Source: Lysinibacillus halotolerans (GTDB lineage: Bacteria > Bacillota > Bacilli > Bacillales_A > Planococcaceae). From it: a stretch of DNA of 64,000 nucleotides. Numbering within the stretch: the first letter of the stretch is position 1; each line of letters begins with the position of its first letter. This document shows positions 17,140 through 27,878 of this stretch, piece after piece. A program made the translations under genes and the position numbers. The stretch is from assembly GCF_003711845.1 (NCBI RefSeq), contig NZ_RHLQ01000007.1:24326-88325 (forward strand), read 5' to 3'. Under the pieces are notes generated by a model. That model worked only from the letters and a program-made list of their open reading frames with translations, did not search any database and was not told the DNA's origin.

Positions 17140-18001
17140 AAGTTTATTATCGATTAACAAAAAGAAACAAAAAGGTGTCATTGTAGATCGTAACAAAGAG
17201 AACTCCTTTCCCGCAGATTTAATGACAAAATGTCCTGAATGTAAAAAAATTTATTTAACAAAGGAATTAGAACAGAATTTAAAGGTTTGTCCAAATTGTG
17301 ATTATCATTATAAAATGACCGCTTGGGAACGCGTATCTATATTTATTGACGAAGGGACATTTGAAGCCTTTGATGACAACATTCGAACTTCCAATCCATT
17401 AAAGTTTCCATCCTATTTAGAGAAAATCGAAATCGATTCTCAAAAAACAGGATTGAATGAAGCTGTTTTAACGGGAAAAGGAAGTGTTAAAGGGGAACAA
17501 GTTGTTGTCGCTATAATGGACTCCCATTTCCGTATGGGTTCAATGGGTTCAGTCGTTGGTGAAAAAATTACTCGCGCAATTGAGAAAGCAACAGAATTGC
17601 AAGTACCATTCATTATTTTCACAGCTAGTGGCGGTGCGCGTATGCAAGAAGGGGTTCTTTCCCTTATGCAAATGGCGAAAACGAGTGTTGCTTTAAAACG
17701 ACATAGTGATCAAGGATTGTTATTCATATCCGTTATGACCCATCCTACAACTGGTGGAGTTTCTGCAAGTTTTGCTTCTGTAGGTGATTTAAATATTGCA
17801 GAACCCCAAGCATTAATAGGATTTGCAGGTAGAAGGGTTATTGAACAAACTGTTCGCGAAAAATTACCGGATGATTTCCAAACGGCAGAATTTTTACTTG
17901 CCCATGGACAATTGGACGCGATTTTCCATAGAAAAGAAATGCGCGATAAACTTGCAACAGTTGTGAGATTACATCGTAAAGGAGGCATATCTCATGTCTA
18001 A
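17129..18001 (+). CDS. accD: Acetyl-CoA carboxylase, carboxyltransferase subunit beta
   Basis: A 290-residue AccD with the N-terminal zinc ribbon C-x2-C ... C-x2-C (KCPECKK and VCPNCDYHY, about residues 34-58) and the crotonase-like carboxyltransferase core ([42 protein letters not shown]). Together with AccA it transfers CO2 from carboxybiotin to acetyl-CoA, giving malonyl-CoA for fatty acid synthesis. The start is a GTG at 17129 with AAGGGGGA upstream, inside the end of the GntR gene, so translation of the two is probably coupled. It overlaps accA by 8 bp. Confidence 0.95.
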   Translation: MAIKSLLSINKKKQKGVIVDRNKENSFPADLMTKCPECKKIYLTKELEQNLKVCPNCDYHYKMTAWERVSIFIDEGTFEAFDDNIRTSNPLKFPSYLEKIEIDSQKTGLNEAVLTGKGSVKGEQVVVAIMDSHFRMGSMGSVVGEKITRAIEKATELQVPFIIFTASGGARMQEGVLSLMQMAKTSVALKRHSDQGLLFISVMTHPTTGGVSASFASVGDLNIAEPQALIGFAGRRVIEQTVREKLPDDFQTAEFLLAHGQLDAIFHRKEMRDKLATVVRLHRKGGISHV

Positions 18002-18959
18002 ATCAATGGCGTTTGAAGAACCTATTGTAAAACTTCGAGAAAAGATTGATGAATTAAAAGAAATCGCTAAAAATGCAGATGTGGATATGTCTGATGAAAT
18101 TGTAACGTTAGAAACAAGACTAAAACAATTAGAAACGCAAATTTATTCTAATATGGAGCCTTGGGATCGGGTACAAGTTGCAAGACATGCCCAACGTCCA
18201 ACGACAATGGATTATATAGAAGAAATTTTTGAAGATTTTATCGAGTTACATGGCGATCGTTTCTATGGGGATGATGAAGCAATCGTTGGGGGAATAGCAA
18301 GTTTTAATGGACAACCGATAACAGTTATCGGTCACCAACGGGGGAAAACTACAAAAGAAAATATTCGAAGAAATTTCGGGATGCCCCACCCAGAAGGATA
18401 CCGAAAAGCTTTACGTTTAATGAAGCAAGCGGAAAAATTTAAACGACCAATTATTTGTTTCATCGATACGAAAGGTGCTTATCCTGGGAAAGCAGCAGAA
18501 GAGCGCGGACAAAGTGAAGCTATAGCAAAAAATCTAGTTGAAATGGCAGGACTTAAAGTACCCGTTATTAGTATCGTTATTGGTGAAGGGGGAAGTGGAG
18601 GAGCATTAGCTTTAGGGGTAGCTAATAAAATTTATATGCTTGAAAACTCTACGTACTCTGTTATTTCTCCAGAAGGGGCAGCATCGATTTTATGGAAAGA
18701 TGCAGCTTTAGCAAAACAAGCAGCAGAAGCGATGAAAATCACTGCATATGATTTGAAAAATATGGACATTATTGATGATATTGTTCCGGAAGTCGCAGGG
18801 GGAGCGCATCGGGATATTCACGTTCAAGCAACATCATTAAAAGAATGTCTAGAAAAGGCATTAGCAGAATTAAATGTATTATCGGAAGAAGAATTAATCG
18901 AAGATCGTTATAAAAAGTTTCGAAAAATCGGTCAGTTTAAAGAAGAAGACGAAGTATAA
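17994..18959 (+). CDS. accA: Acetyl-CoA carboxylase, carboxyltransferase subunit alpha
   Basis: A 321-residue AccA. The N-terminal helical hairpin (about residues 1-60) is followed by the carboxyltransferase core with [52 protein letters not shown] and the glycine-rich oxyanion segment [17 protein letters not shown]. It forms the alpha2beta2 carboxyltransferase with AccD. The ATG lies inside the accD end (8-bp overlap), with AAAGGAGG upstream. The biotin carboxylase and BCCP subunits are not in this window. Two hairpins follow the gene. Confidence 0.95.
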   Translation: MSKSMAFEEPIVKLREKIDELKEIAKNADVDMSDEIVTLETRLKQLETQIYSNMEPWDRVQVARHAQRPTTMDYIEEIFEDFIELHGDRFYGDDEAIVGGIASFNGQPITVIGHQRGKTTKENIRRNFGMPHPEGYRKALRLMKQAEKFKRPIICFIDTKGAYPGKAAEERGQSEAIAKNLVEMAGLKVPVISIVIGEGGSGGALALGVANKIYMLENSTYSVISPEGAASILWKDAALAKQAAEAMKITAYDLKNMDIIDDIVPEVAGGAHRDIHVQATSLKECLEKALAELNVLSEEELIEDRYKKFRKIGQFKEEDEV

Positions 18960-19047
18960 TCAAAAAGCGTTTGCGCTTTTCATGAATAAATTTCATTTTC
19001 ATTTCCATACTTTATATGGTTGGAAAGAGCTCGTCTGAAATAAAAAT

Positions 19048-19080
19048 GACAAAATCCAAAATGGGTTTTGTCGTTTTTTT
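19048..19080 (+). terminator. Terminator of the gntR-accDA operon
   Basis: GACAAAATCCA (19048-19058) pairs with TGGGTTTTGTC (19062-19072) with one G-T wobble, then a T tract. A short AAAAGCG-TTTG-CGCTTTT hairpin directly after accA (18963-18980) may assist. Confidence 0.85.
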
Positions 19081-19158
19081 GTAATAAGGGTAAAATAAAA
19101 GTATGAATCGTTATTTTTCTTAAATTTTGATAAAAATTCCATCTTGTTTCGTAATAAT

Positions 19159-19187
19159 TTGCTATTTTGTAAAAGTATCGTTATAAG
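19159..19187 (+). promoter_or_regulatory. Candidate promoter of pfkA-pyk
   Basis: TTGCTA (19159-19164), 17 bp, TATAAG (19182-19187). Alternatives exist nearby in this AT-rich stretch, so confidence is low. Confidence 0.35.
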
Positions 19188-19234
19188 TAGCTTTGAATAA
19201 TTACAATGTCTTCATTTTATGCTAATGTGTTTAA

Positions 19235-20224
<990 letters not shown>

Positions 20225-20244
20225 TAAAAAACGGAGAGAATAAT

Positions 20245-22005
20245 ATGAGAAAAACAAAAATTGTATGTACAATCGGTCCAGCAAGTGAATCACCAGAAAT
20301 CCTTGCAGAATTAATGAATGCTGGTATGAACGTTGCAAGGTTGAATTTTTCCCATGGTAGTCATGAAGAGCATGCTGTAAGAATTGCAACGATTCGTGAT
20401 GTTGCTGAAAAGTTAGGGAAAACAGTAGGGATTTTACTTGATACGAAAGGTCCTGAGATCCGTACCCATACAATGGAAAATGGTGAATTACATTTAACAC
20501 AAGGACAAGTCATCGATATTTCCATGACGGAAGTAGTAGGAAATGAAAAACGTTTTTCGGTTACTTATGATCAGTTAATTGAAGATGTAAACCAAAATGA
20601 CAAAATTCTTTTAGATGACGGTTTAATTGAACTTCGTGTTTTAGCGAAGGATATGGAAGAGGGATTAATCCATACGATTGTTGAAAATGCGGGTGTGCTA
20701 AAAAATAAAAAAGGTGTAAACGTTCCTGGTGTTTCTGTAAAACTACCTGGTATTACAGAAAAGGATGCGCAAGATATTTTATTTGGTATTGAACAAGGAG
20801 TCGACTTTATTGCTGCTTCCTTCGTTCGTACGCCAAAAGATGTTCTTGAAATTCGAGAATTACTTGAACAAAACGGTGGTAGCCATATTCAAATTATCCC
20901 TAAAATTGAAAACCAAGAAGGGGTCGATAATATTGATGAAATTATCGAAGTATCCGATGGTTTAATGGTTGCCCGCGGTGACTTAGGTGTAGAAATTCCT
21001 GCAGAAGTCGTACCACTAGTACAAAAATCGTTAATTAAAAAATGTAACTTAGTTGGTAAACCGGTTATTACTGCAACACAAATGTTAGATTCTATGCAAC
21101 GTAATCCACGTCCAACACGGGCAGAGGCAAGCGATGTTGCCAACGCGATTATTGATGGTACAGATGCGATAATGCTTTCTGGCGAGACAGCAGCAGGTCT
21201 ATATCCTGTAGAATCTGTCCGTACTATGAATAACATTGCCGAGTATACAGAAAACTCATTAGATTATCGCAACATTGTTACAACTCGTAGCAAAGAAAAA
21301 GGCTCTACAATGACAGAAGCCCTTTCACAAGCGGTTGCTTATACGTCCATTAATTTAGGAGTAAAAGCGGTTCTTGCACCAACAGCTAGCGGAACTACTG
21401 CTAGAATGATTGCAAAATACCGTCCTGGTGTTTCGATTATTGCCATTACAAATATTAAATCAACAGCTCAAAAATTAACTCTAGTTTGGGGTGTAACACC
21501 AATTGTGACACCAAAAGTGTCCACAACAGATGAAGTGTTAGAGTTAGCTGTTGACGCATCATTGAAGCATCAGTTTGTTGATCATGGGGATGTAGTAATT
21601 ATTACAGCTGGTGTTCCAGTGGGTGAAGCAGGTACAACGAACTTAATGAAAGTCCATGTAATTGGTGACTTGTTAGCGAGAGGCCAAGGTGTTGGTAAAT
21701 TATCCGTTGTAGGAAATGCGGTTGTTGTGAAAAACGCAGATGAGGCAAAAAGCTACAATACGGAAGGGAAAATATTAGTCACTGTTGGTACGGATCGCGA
21801 AATGATGCCAAATATTGAAAAATGTGCAGGAATTATTACGGAGGAAGGTGGCCTAACAAGCCATGCAGCAGTTGTCGGTTTAAGTCTAGGCATTCCTGTT
21901 ATCGTAGGGGTTAAAGAGGCAACAACGATTATTAAACACGGTCAAGAGATTACAATGGATGCAGAAACAGGTGTTATTTATAAAGGGCATGCTAGTGTTC
22001 TTTAA
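20245..22005 (+). CDS. pyk: Pyruvate kinase with C-terminal PEP-utiliser domain
   Basis: A 586-residue enzyme converting PEP and ADP to pyruvate and ATP. The catalytic barrel shows [55 protein letters not shown] and [14 protein letters not shown]. After the allosteric C-domain (to about residue 473) there is an additional domain like the phosphohistidine domain of PEP synthase ([20 protein letters not shown]), the known Bacillus/Geobacillus-type extension. Whether its His is used is unsettled in the family. GGAGAG lies before the ATG; a terminator follows. Confidence 0.96.
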   Translation: MRKTKIVCTIGPASESPEILAELMNAGMNVARLNFSHGSHEEHAVRIATIRDVAEKLGKTVGILLDTKGPEIRTHTMENGELHLTQGQVIDISMTEVVGNEKRFSVTYDQLIEDVNQNDKILLDDGLIELRVLAKDMEEGLIHTIVENAGVLKNKKGVNVPGVSVKLPGITEKDAQDILFGIEQGVDFIAASFVRTPKDVLEIRELLEQNGGSHIQIIPKIENQEGVDNIDEIIEVSDGLMVARGDLGVEIPAEVVPLVQKSLIKKCNLVGKPVITATQMLDSMQRNPRPTRAEASDVANAIIDGTDAIMLSGETAAGLYPVESVRTMNNIAEYTENSLDYRNIVTTRSKEKGSTMTEALSQAVAYTSINLGVKAVLAPTASGTTARMIAKYRPGVSIIAITNIKSTAQKLTLVWGVTPIVTPKVSTTDEVLELAVDASLKHQFVDHGDVVIITAGVPVGEAGTTNLMKVHVIGDLLARGQGVGKLSVVGNAVVVKNADEAKSYNTEGKILVTVGTDREMMPNIEKCAGIITEEGGLTSHAAVVGLSLGIPVIVGVKEATTIIKHGQEITMDAETGVIYKGHASVL

Positions 22006-22027
22006 AGATTAATGAATCGATTAAATG

Positions 22028-22066
22028 AAAGGAGAGCATCTCAAACGGAGAGATGTTCTCCTTTTT
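22028..22066 (+). terminator. Terminator of pfkA-pyk
   Basis: AAAGGAGAGCATCTC (22028-22042) pairs with GAGATGTTCTCCTTT (22050-22064) with one wobble, followed by T. Confidence 0.9.
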
Positions 22067-22156
22067 AAAATGATAAAGAATGGGGGGAGATGAAACTTTT
22101 AATAGAATGAATCGTATAAGAAAGAAGAATACTCTTTAAAATGGAGGGTTATTATT

Positions 22157-22546
22157 TTGAGAAAGATATTAGGTTTTATTATAGCAATCGGTTTATTGGA
22201 AATTGCTATTTTTATATTAGTTGGAAAAGGAATAGGTGTCTTTAACACATTATTGTTGATCATTTTAACAAGTATCATCGGTATTACTGTTGCAAAAAAA
22301 CAAGGTCTTCAGTCCGTGCAAAATATACAAAATAGTTTATCTGTAGGTGAACCACCTGGACATGCGATGATTGATACCTTTTTAATCTTTATAGGTGGAA
22401 TTTTATTAGTATTACCAGGATTTCTAACAGACCTTTTAGGCTTTTTATTGGTCATTCCATTTACAAGAAAGTGGTTTAAACCGGCTATTTATTTATGGTT
22501 GCGGAAAAGAATGAGAAATGGACAAGTCTTCATTATTCGTAGATAG
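22157..22546 (+). CDS. fxsA: FxsA family membrane protein
   Basis: A 129-residue protein with the FxsA pattern: helices about residues 4-22 and 26-43, the motif GVFNTLLLIILTSIIGITVA, then KKQGLQSVQNIQ and LIFIGGILLVLPGFLTDLLG before a basic C-terminus (RKRMRNGQVFIIRR). E. coli FxsA overexpression relieves F-plasmid exclusion of phage T7; the normal role is unknown. The start is TTG 22157, 8 nt after GGAGGG. It follows pyk and overlaps the end of the convergent ytvI gene by 14 bp, as in the B. subtilis ytzA-ytvI arrangement. Confidence 0.85.
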   Translation: MRKILGFIIAIGLLEIAIFILVGKGIGVFNTLLLIILTSIIGITVAKKQGLQSVQNIQNSLSVGEPPGHAMIDTFLIFIGGILLVLPGFLTDLLGFLLVIPFTRKWFKPAIYLWLRKRMRNGQVFIIRR

Positions 22547-23501
22547 ATTTTTGCTTATATTTAACAGCAATTAATAGTAGAAACGGGCTAAGTAATATTC
22601 CGTAAAAGCCAAATAGGAGAATGGAGGCTGCGCTTATAAAGAAAGTGTGGACCGTTCGCAAGTGGAAGGTAGATGCCCACAATAAAGATTCTGCAATTTG
22701 TCGTGTTATTTGAATGAAAATATATAAAATGATCAGAGCAAAGCATAAATATTTTTCGCCGATTGAAAAGAAATAAATAGCGATCGGAATAAGAAATAGT
22801 CCTATCCCAAAGAATGGTAGAGCATCAGCTAATGAAATTAAAAAGGATTTATTAATCGGATTTTCAAATTGTAACAAAGCCAGTCCACAACTTAATAAAA
22901 TGAATGTAATAACAAATAACTGAAATTCTACGTAAATGAAATAGCCAAAAAGACTTGTTGCTTTTTTAAAATAATTCTTCCATTCTTCCCGGTATTGTTT
23001 CGGAACATATATAAAAAACCATAATCGATTTTTCTTCGATTCAAATATAGAAAAGAAAAAGGCTACTAAGAAAATAAATAACTCAATAATATAAGATAAA
23101 ATATCTTGTAAAATATTAGCTAGTCCCATTATAGCAGTGTCAATATAGGATAGGGACTTATTAAAAATCGTCTCTAACATAATATGATTTCCCGAATTTA
23201 AAATATCTAAGTTTTCGACTTGTACCTTTAATTCAGGATAAATAGAGATGATGCTTTGAACGGTAATATAAAAAAATGAATATGTTGCCATGAAGATTAA
23301 TATAGATATAAGGATAGCACTTAATATGTATGGTATTTTTAATCGCTTATGACAAAAGTTGATGACGGGATATAAAAAATATCCGAAAAAGATTGCTAAA
23401 GAAACAGGTAATATTAACCATAAAAGGATAAAATAAACAATTAAAACTAAATATTTTATGTTATTTTTAAACGGAAAAGTATTGATTTTGTTCGTTTGCA
23501 A
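22533..23501 (-). CDS. ytvI: YtvI-like AI-2E family transporter
   Basis: A 322-residue membrane protein with about eight hydrophobic segments, matching the AI-2E transporter family (a FGYFLYPVINFCHKRLKIPY block near the start and ADALPFFGIGLFLIPIAIYF in the middle). Position between fxsA and citZ matches B. subtilis ytvI. The family exports assorted small molecules; the substrate here is unknown. A TTG at 23501 placed 6 nt after GAGGTGG is the likely start; an in-frame TTG at 23516 overlaps the ribosome binding site itself. Codon use is more AT-rich than that of neighbours. Confidence 0.78.
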   Translation of the reverse strand: MQTNKINTFPFKNNIKYLVLIVYFILLWLILPVSLAIFFGYFLYPVINFCHKRLKIPYILSAILISILIFMATYSFFYITVQSIISIYPELKVQVENLDILNSGNHIMLETIFNKSLSYIDTAIMGLANILQDILSYIIELFIFLVAFFFSIFESKKNRLWFFIYVPKQYREEWKNYFKKATSLFGYFIYVEFQLFVITFILLSCGLALLQFENPINKSFLISLADALPFFGIGLFLIPIAIYFFSIGEKYLCFALIILYIFIQITRQIAESLLWASTFHLRTVHTFFISAASILLFGFYGILLSPFLLLIAVKYKQKSIYE

Positions 23502-23612
23502 AGTAATCCACCTCAATTTATGTAATATCTAATCTCGTTCAACTCAATTTTTTCTCTTTTAATCCTTTTTTCCTTTCCCTAATCAATTTTTTCTTAATTT
23601 CATCTAATTTCA

Positions 23613-23660
23613 TTCACAAAGCCGTCAAAATTTATTATAATAGTCGTGTAAGCGATTTAC
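23613..23660 (+). promoter_or_regulatory. citZ promoter with cre-like site
   Basis: TTCACA (23613-23618), 17 bp, TATAAT (23636-23641) is a good sigma-A promoter. Just past the expected start lies TGTAAGCGATTTAC (23647-23660), close to the CcpA cre consensus but with an extra base in the 3' half. B. subtilis citZ is controlled by CcpA and CcpC, so the placement is plausible; the match is imperfect. Confidence 0.6.
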
Positions 23661-23752
23661 TTATAGGTTCATATGAGCAGAACATTTAGGTGCTATATAG
23701 AAAAGAAAGAAAGCACTTACAAACTAATAATATTAAGAAGGAGCGATTTTTT

Positions 23753-24868
23753 ATGACAGCAACACGTGGTTTAGAAGGTATTGTAGCTGCAGAGTCAAAA
23801 ATCAGTTCAATTATCGACGACACACTTACATATGTTGGATACGACATTGATGATTTAACTGAAAATGCTACATTTGAAGAGGTTGTTTACTTACTTTGGC
23901 ACACTCGTCTACCAAAAGCAGATGAACTTGCCGAGTTAACAAAGGCTCTAGCTGAAAATGCTGAAGTACCTCAAGCAATCTTCGATCAATTCAAATCTTA
24001 TCCATTACAAACAGTACACCCAATGGCAGCTCTTCGTTCAGCCGTATCTTTATTAGGTGTATATGACGAAGAAGCGGACGACATGTCTCCAGAAGCGAAC
24101 TACCGTAAAGCAATTCGCCTACAAGCTAAAATTGCAACTGTAGTAACTGGTTTCTCTCGTATCCGTAAAGGATTAGAACCAATTGCACCAAAACCTGAAT
24201 TAGGATATGCTGCTAACTTCTTATATATGTTACACGGTAAAGAACCAGCACCGATTGAAGTAGAAGCATTCAACAAAGCGTTAGTTTTACATGCTGACCA
24301 TGAATTAAACGCTTCAACATTCACTGCTCGTGTTTGTGTAGCTACTTTATCAGATATTTATTCTGGTATTACATCTGCAATCGGCGCATTAAAAGGTCCT
24401 TTACACGGTGGTGCTAACGAGCAAGTAATGAAAATGTTATCTGAAATCGGTTCTATCGAAAACGTTGAATCTTATATTCAAAATAAATTAGATAACAAAG
24501 AAAAAATTATGGGCTTCGGTCACCGCGTATATCGTAAAGGTGATCCACGTGCGAAACATTTACGTGTAATGAGCGAAAAATTAACAAAATTAACTGGTAA
24601 ACCAGAATTATATGAAATGTCCGTGAAAATTCATGACATGATTGTTGGACAAAAAGGTCTTCCTGCAAACGTAGACTTCTTCTCTGCATCTGTATATGAT
24701 TCATTAGGAATTGAACATGATTTATTCACACCAATTTTTGCAGTTTCTCGTACATCTGGATGGATTGCACATATTTTAGAACAATATGCGAACAATCGTT
24801 TAATTCGTCCTCGTGCAGAATATATTGGACCTGGAATGCAAAAATATGTCCCAATTGATGAGCGATAA
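23753..24868 (+). CDS. citZ: Citrate synthase II
   Basis: A 371-residue type II-like Gram-positive citrate synthase condensing oxaloacetate and acetyl-CoA at the entry to the TCA cycle. Catalytic residues are visible in LHADHELNASTFTARV (His), GFGHRVYRKGDPRAKH (His) and NVDFFSASVY (Asp). The protein begins MTATRGLEGIVAAESKISSI, and the ATG at 23753 is 9 nt after AAGAAGGAG; an upstream extension of 21 codons is unsupported. icd follows after 199 bp, with a perfect hairpin between them. Confidence 0.96.
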   Translation: MTATRGLEGIVAAESKISSIIDDTLTYVGYDIDDLTENATFEEVVYLLWHTRLPKADELAELTKALAENAEVPQAIFDQFKSYPLQTVHPMAALRSAVSLLGVYDEEADDMSPEANYRKAIRLQAKIATVVTGFSRIRKGLEPIAPKPELGYAANFLYMLHGKEPAPIEVEAFNKALVLHADHELNASTFTARVCVATLSDIYSGITSAIGALKGPLHGGANEQVMKMLSEIGSIENVESYIQNKLDNKEKIMGFGHRVYRKGDPRAKHLRVMSEKLTKLTGKPELYEMSVKIHDMIVGQKGLPANVDFFSASVYDSLGIEHDLFTPIFAVSRTSGWIAHILEQYANNRLIRPRAEYIGPGMQKYVPIDER

Positions 24869-24910
24869 TTTTATAAAAATATGCTAAAATTGTCTAGGAC
24901 TGTATTTTTC

Positions 24911-24943
24911 ATAAATTAGTCGGTATGTTACCGACTAATTTAT
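24911..24943 (+). other. Perfect hairpin between citZ and icd without a T-run
   Basis: ATAAATTAGTCGGTA (24911-24925) and TACCGACTAATTTAT (24929-24943) form a 15-bp perfect stem with a 3-nt loop. The following bases are GGCAATTGG, not T, so it is a poor intrinsic terminator and more likely a processing or stabilising element. Confidence 0.6.
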
Positions 24944-25067
24944 GGCAATTGGCTCCTGTGGGTGTTACAGATTTTTTATCGATTTAAGATATGAAATCTG
25001 AATTAGTTACCTAAGGTGTAATTGATCAAATACGGTTCTAGACTTATGAATTTAGGAGGCAACATTC

Positions 25068-26333
25068 ATGACTAACGGTAAAATTGTAGTAGAAAACGGT
25101 GTACTTAAAGTACCAAATAACCCAACAATCCCTTTCATCGAAGGTGACGGAATTGGTCCTGATATTTGGGCTGCAGCATCTCGTGTAATCGATGCAGCTG
25201 TTGAAAAAGCATACAACGGTGAAAAGAAAATTGAATGGTTAGAAGTACTTGCTGGTGAAAAAGCATTCAACCAAACTGGTGAATGGTTACCACAAGAAAC
25301 TTTAGATAAAATCAATGAATACTTAATCGCTATTAAAGGACCTCTTACAACTCCAATTGGTGGCGGTATTCGTTCTCTAAACGTAGCATTACGTCAACAA
25401 CTTGATTTATATGTATGTTTACGTCCTGTACGTCACTTCGAAGGTGTTCCTTCTCCAGTAAAACATCCAGAAGATGTAGATATGGTTATCTTCCGTGAAA
25501 ATACAGAAGATATTTACGCTGGTATTGAATATGCTCAAGGTTCAGAAGAAGTGAAAAAAGTAATTAACTTCTTAAAAGAAGAAATGGGTGTTAACAAAAT
25601 CCGCTTCCCAGAAACTTCTGGTATCGGTATTAAACCAGTTTCAGTTGAAGGTACTGAACGTTTAGTACGTGCTGCAATTGAGTACGCTATTAAACATAAC
25701 CGTCCATCTGTAACATTAGTTCACAAAGGTAACATCATGAAATTCACTGAAGGTGGATTCAAACAATGGGGTTACGCTTTAGCTGAACGTGAATATGGCG
25801 ATAAAGTATTCACTTGGGATCAATATGACAGAATTAAAGAAGCTGAAGGTGTAGAAGCTGCTAACAAAGCTCAAGACGAAGCTGTAGCTGCTGGTAAAGT
25901 AATCATTAAAGATTCTATCGCTGATATCTTCTTACAACAAATTTTAACTCGTCCAAAAGAGTTCGACGTAGTTGCTACAATGAACTTAAATGGTGACTAT
26001 ATTTCTGATGCATTAGCTGCGCAAGTTGGTGGTATCGGTATTGCACCAGGAGCTAACATTAACTATGTAACTGGACATGCAATCTTCGAAGCAACACACG
26101 GTACAGCTCCTAAATATGCTGGATTAGATAAAGTAAACCCATCTTCAGTATTACTTTCAGGTGTACTAATGCTTGAACACTTAGGATGGCAAGAAGCTGC
26201 AGACTTAGTGACTGCATCTGTTGAAAAAACAATCGCTTCTAAAGTTGTAACTTATGACTTTGCTCGTTTAATGGACGGTGCAACAGAAGTGAAATGTTCT
26301 GAATTCGCTAATGAATTAATTAAAAACCTTTAA
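25068..26333 (+). CDS. icd: Isocitrate dehydrogenase (NADP)
   Basis: A 421-residue NADP-dependent enzyme converting isocitrate to 2-oxoglutarate and CO2. Visible: [14 protein letters not shown] near the N-terminus, the substrate Ser in [46 protein letters not shown] with the metal Asp residues, and the NADP-binding [11 protein letters not shown]. Length matches B. subtilis Icd (423). AGGAGG sits upstream of the ATG. In B. subtilis mdh follows in the same operon; here it does not, and a hairpin ends the transcript. Confidence 0.97.
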   Translation: MTNGKIVVENGVLKVPNNPTIPFIEGDGIGPDIWAAASRVIDAAVEKAYNGEKKIEWLEVLAGEKAFNQTGEWLPQETLDKINEYLIAIKGPLTTPIGGGIRSLNVALRQQLDLYVCLRPVRHFEGVPSPVKHPEDVDMVIFRENTEDIYAGIEYAQGSEEVKKVINFLKEEMGVNKIRFPETSGIGIKPVSVEGTERLVRAAIEYAIKHNRPSVTLVHKGNIMKFTEGGFKQWGYALAEREYGDKVFTWDQYDRIKEAEGVEAANKAQDEAVAAGKVIIKDSIADIFLQQILTRPKEFDVVATMNLNGDYISDALAAQVGGIGIAPGANINYVTGHAIFEATHGTAPKYAGLDKVNPSSVLLSGVLMLEHLGWQEAADLVTASVEKTIASKVVTYDFARLMDGATEVKCSEFANELIKNL

Positions 26334-26368
26334 TTCTCCATAAGCGATTTCTAACAATATGAATAATT

Positions 26369-26437
26369 GGGTAGCTTTTGTGTATAAAGTAGTATTCATT
26401 TACTTTATGCACGAATAGCTACCCTTATTTATTTTAG
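26369..26437 (+). terminator. Long hairpin after icd
   Basis: GGGTAGCT (26369-26376) pairs with AGCTACCC (26417-26424), and inside it GTGTATAAAGTA (26380-26391) pairs with TACTTTATGCAC (26401-26412). An interrupted T-rich tail (TTATTTATTTTAG) follows, consistent with termination before the MaoC-like gene. Confidence 0.75.
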
Positions 26438-26669
26438 TTCAGAATTTTGTCAATAAGGGGGTAAACTCCTATATAATAAGGATTTAATAAGTCTCCTATT
26501 TTATCACATCCGATTTATTACATTTTCTCTTCTCATTCTAAAGTAGCATGTTTGTCGAAAAGGCATATTTTTGAAATGTTCTGATCAACTTCAACTTTCC
26601 ATATAATATTGTTATTTTCTGAAATAATTGATACTATGAAATTAATCTCACTATAAAGGGGTTGCTTAA

Positions 26670-27107
26670 TTGCTGCTACGGAAGGGTATAAAACTTGGAA
26701 AGAAAATTGATGAAATTACTGTTGGCGAAAAGTTACAAATAACTGAAAAAATCGAGGATAAAGATTTACTTTTATATTTAGGCTTAACAAATGACAGTAA
26801 TCCACTCTATATTCAACATGATTATGCTCTTGAAACACCATTTAAAAAGCCGATTGTACCGACAATCATGTTAAATGGAATCATTACTTCTGCTATATCG
26901 AAACATATGCCTGGTCCTGGTTCCCATGTTCGTGAACAAAATTTAATTTATTTGGAACCGGTCTATCATAACGAAACGATAGAAATCTTATTAGAAGTTC
27001 ATCATATTGATATTACCCAAAATGTAGTAGATATTTATGTAAATGCTTCTAAAGATAAAAATGTACAGGTATTAGAAGGAGTTATAAAAGTATTGCCTCC
27101 CCATTAG
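26670..27107 (+). CDS. MaoC-like hotdog dehydratase protein
   Basis: A 145-residue single hotdog domain of the MaoC/(R)-hydratase type. The family pattern is present: VGEKLQITEKIEDKDLLLYL at the start, a block reading SNPLYIQHDYALETPFKKPI at the hydratase-2 motif position (catalytic D/H replaced by N and H: SNPLYIQHDY), then PTIMLNGIITSAISKHMPGP. Canonical MaoC enzymes use Asp-His in D-x4-H; here the first residue of the motif is Asn-Pro preceded by DS, so activity is uncertain. It starts at TTG 26670, 8 nt after AAAGGGG. It precedes phoP by 57 bp and may share its transcript. Confidence 0.72.
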   Translation: MLLRKGIKLGKKIDEITVGEKLQITEKIEDKDLLLYLGLTNDSNPLYIQHDYALETPFKKPIVPTIMLNGIITSAISKHMPGPGSHVREQNLIYLEPVYHNETIEILLEVHHIDITQNVVDIYVNASKDKNVQVLEGVIKVLPPH

Positions 27108-27123
27108 TGAAGTGTGGCTTACT

Positions 27124-27147
27124 GATTTGAAATGGGGGTTTCAAATC
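27124..27147 (+). other. Perfect hairpin just upstream of the phoP ribosome binding site
   Basis: GATTTGAAA (27124-27132) and TTTCAAATC (27139-27147) enclose the loop TGGGGG. It ends 7 nt before the phoP GGAGG. No T-run follows, so it is probably an mRNA structure rather than a terminator. Confidence 0.5.
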
Positions 27148-27164
27148 GACGTTGGAGGTTCTTT

Positions 27165-27878
27165 ATGTCAAAAACAATTTTAGTGGTAGAAGATGAAGTA
27201 TCAATTGCAACTTTATTAAAGTACAATTTAGAACGGGTAGGATATGAAGTGCTACTTGCCCATGATGGAAAAGTAGGACTAGATATGGCAATCGAACATT
27301 CACCAGATTTAATATTATTAGATTTAATGTTACCGACGATGGATGGTATGGAAGTATGTAAAGAATTACGCAGTCAAAAGCGAAATATTCCGATCATTAT
27401 GTTAACTGCTCGTGATGATGAATTCGATAAAGTGTTAGGATTGGAGCTAGGTGCTGACGATTATATGACGAAGCCATTTAGTCCACGTGAAGTTGTTGCA
27501 CGAGTAAAGGCGGTTTTACGTCGTTTTACACCTATGCAACATCAAGATCAAGATGAACCTGAAAATACCGTTTATCAATATGGTAAATTACAAGTTTATC
27601 CAAACCGTTTTGAAGCACTTTTAGACGACGAGCCTTTAGAATTCACACCAAAAGAATTCGAATTACTCGTATATTTATTAGAAAACAAAAACCGTGTGTT
27701 AACGAGAGATCAGCTGTTGAGTGCTGTTTGGAACTATGATTTTGCTGGAGATACTCGAATTGTCGACGTACATATTAGTCATTTACGAGACAAAATCGAG
27801 GAAAATAGCCGAAAACCGAAGTTTATTAAAACGATTAGAGGGATTGGATATAAATTCGAGGAGCCAAAAAATCTATGA
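27165..27878 (+). CDS. phoP: Phosphate response regulator PhoP
   Basis: A 237-residue OmpR-family regulator. The receiver domain has the acidic pair in VVEDE (E9-D10), phosphoacceptor Asp53 in LLDLMLP, and the Lys of DYMTKPFSP; the C-terminal winged HTH (about 140-235) ends with the typical TRIVDVHISHLRDKIE and FIKTIRGIGYKFE. It activates phosphate-starvation genes when phosphorylated by PhoR. The ATG at 27165 follows GGAGG by 6 nt. It overlaps phoR by 4 bp (ATGA). Confidence 0.93.
   Translation: MSKTILVVEDEVSIATLLKYNLERVGYEVLLAHDGKVGLDMAIEHSPDLILLDLMLPTMDGMEVCKELRSQKRNIPIIMLTARDDEFDKVLGLELGADDYMTKPFSPREVVARVKAVLRRFTPMQHQDQDEPENTVYQYGKLQVYPNRFEALLDDEPLEFTPKEFELLVYLLENKNRVLTRDQLLSAVWNYDFAGDTRIVDVHISHLRDKIEENSRKPKFIKTIRGIGYKFEEPKNL

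Noticed and set aside
23690..23752. Upstream start for citZ adding 21 residues
   Set aside because: Lies between promoter and the AAGAAGGAG site; the residues are not conserved in citrate synthases.
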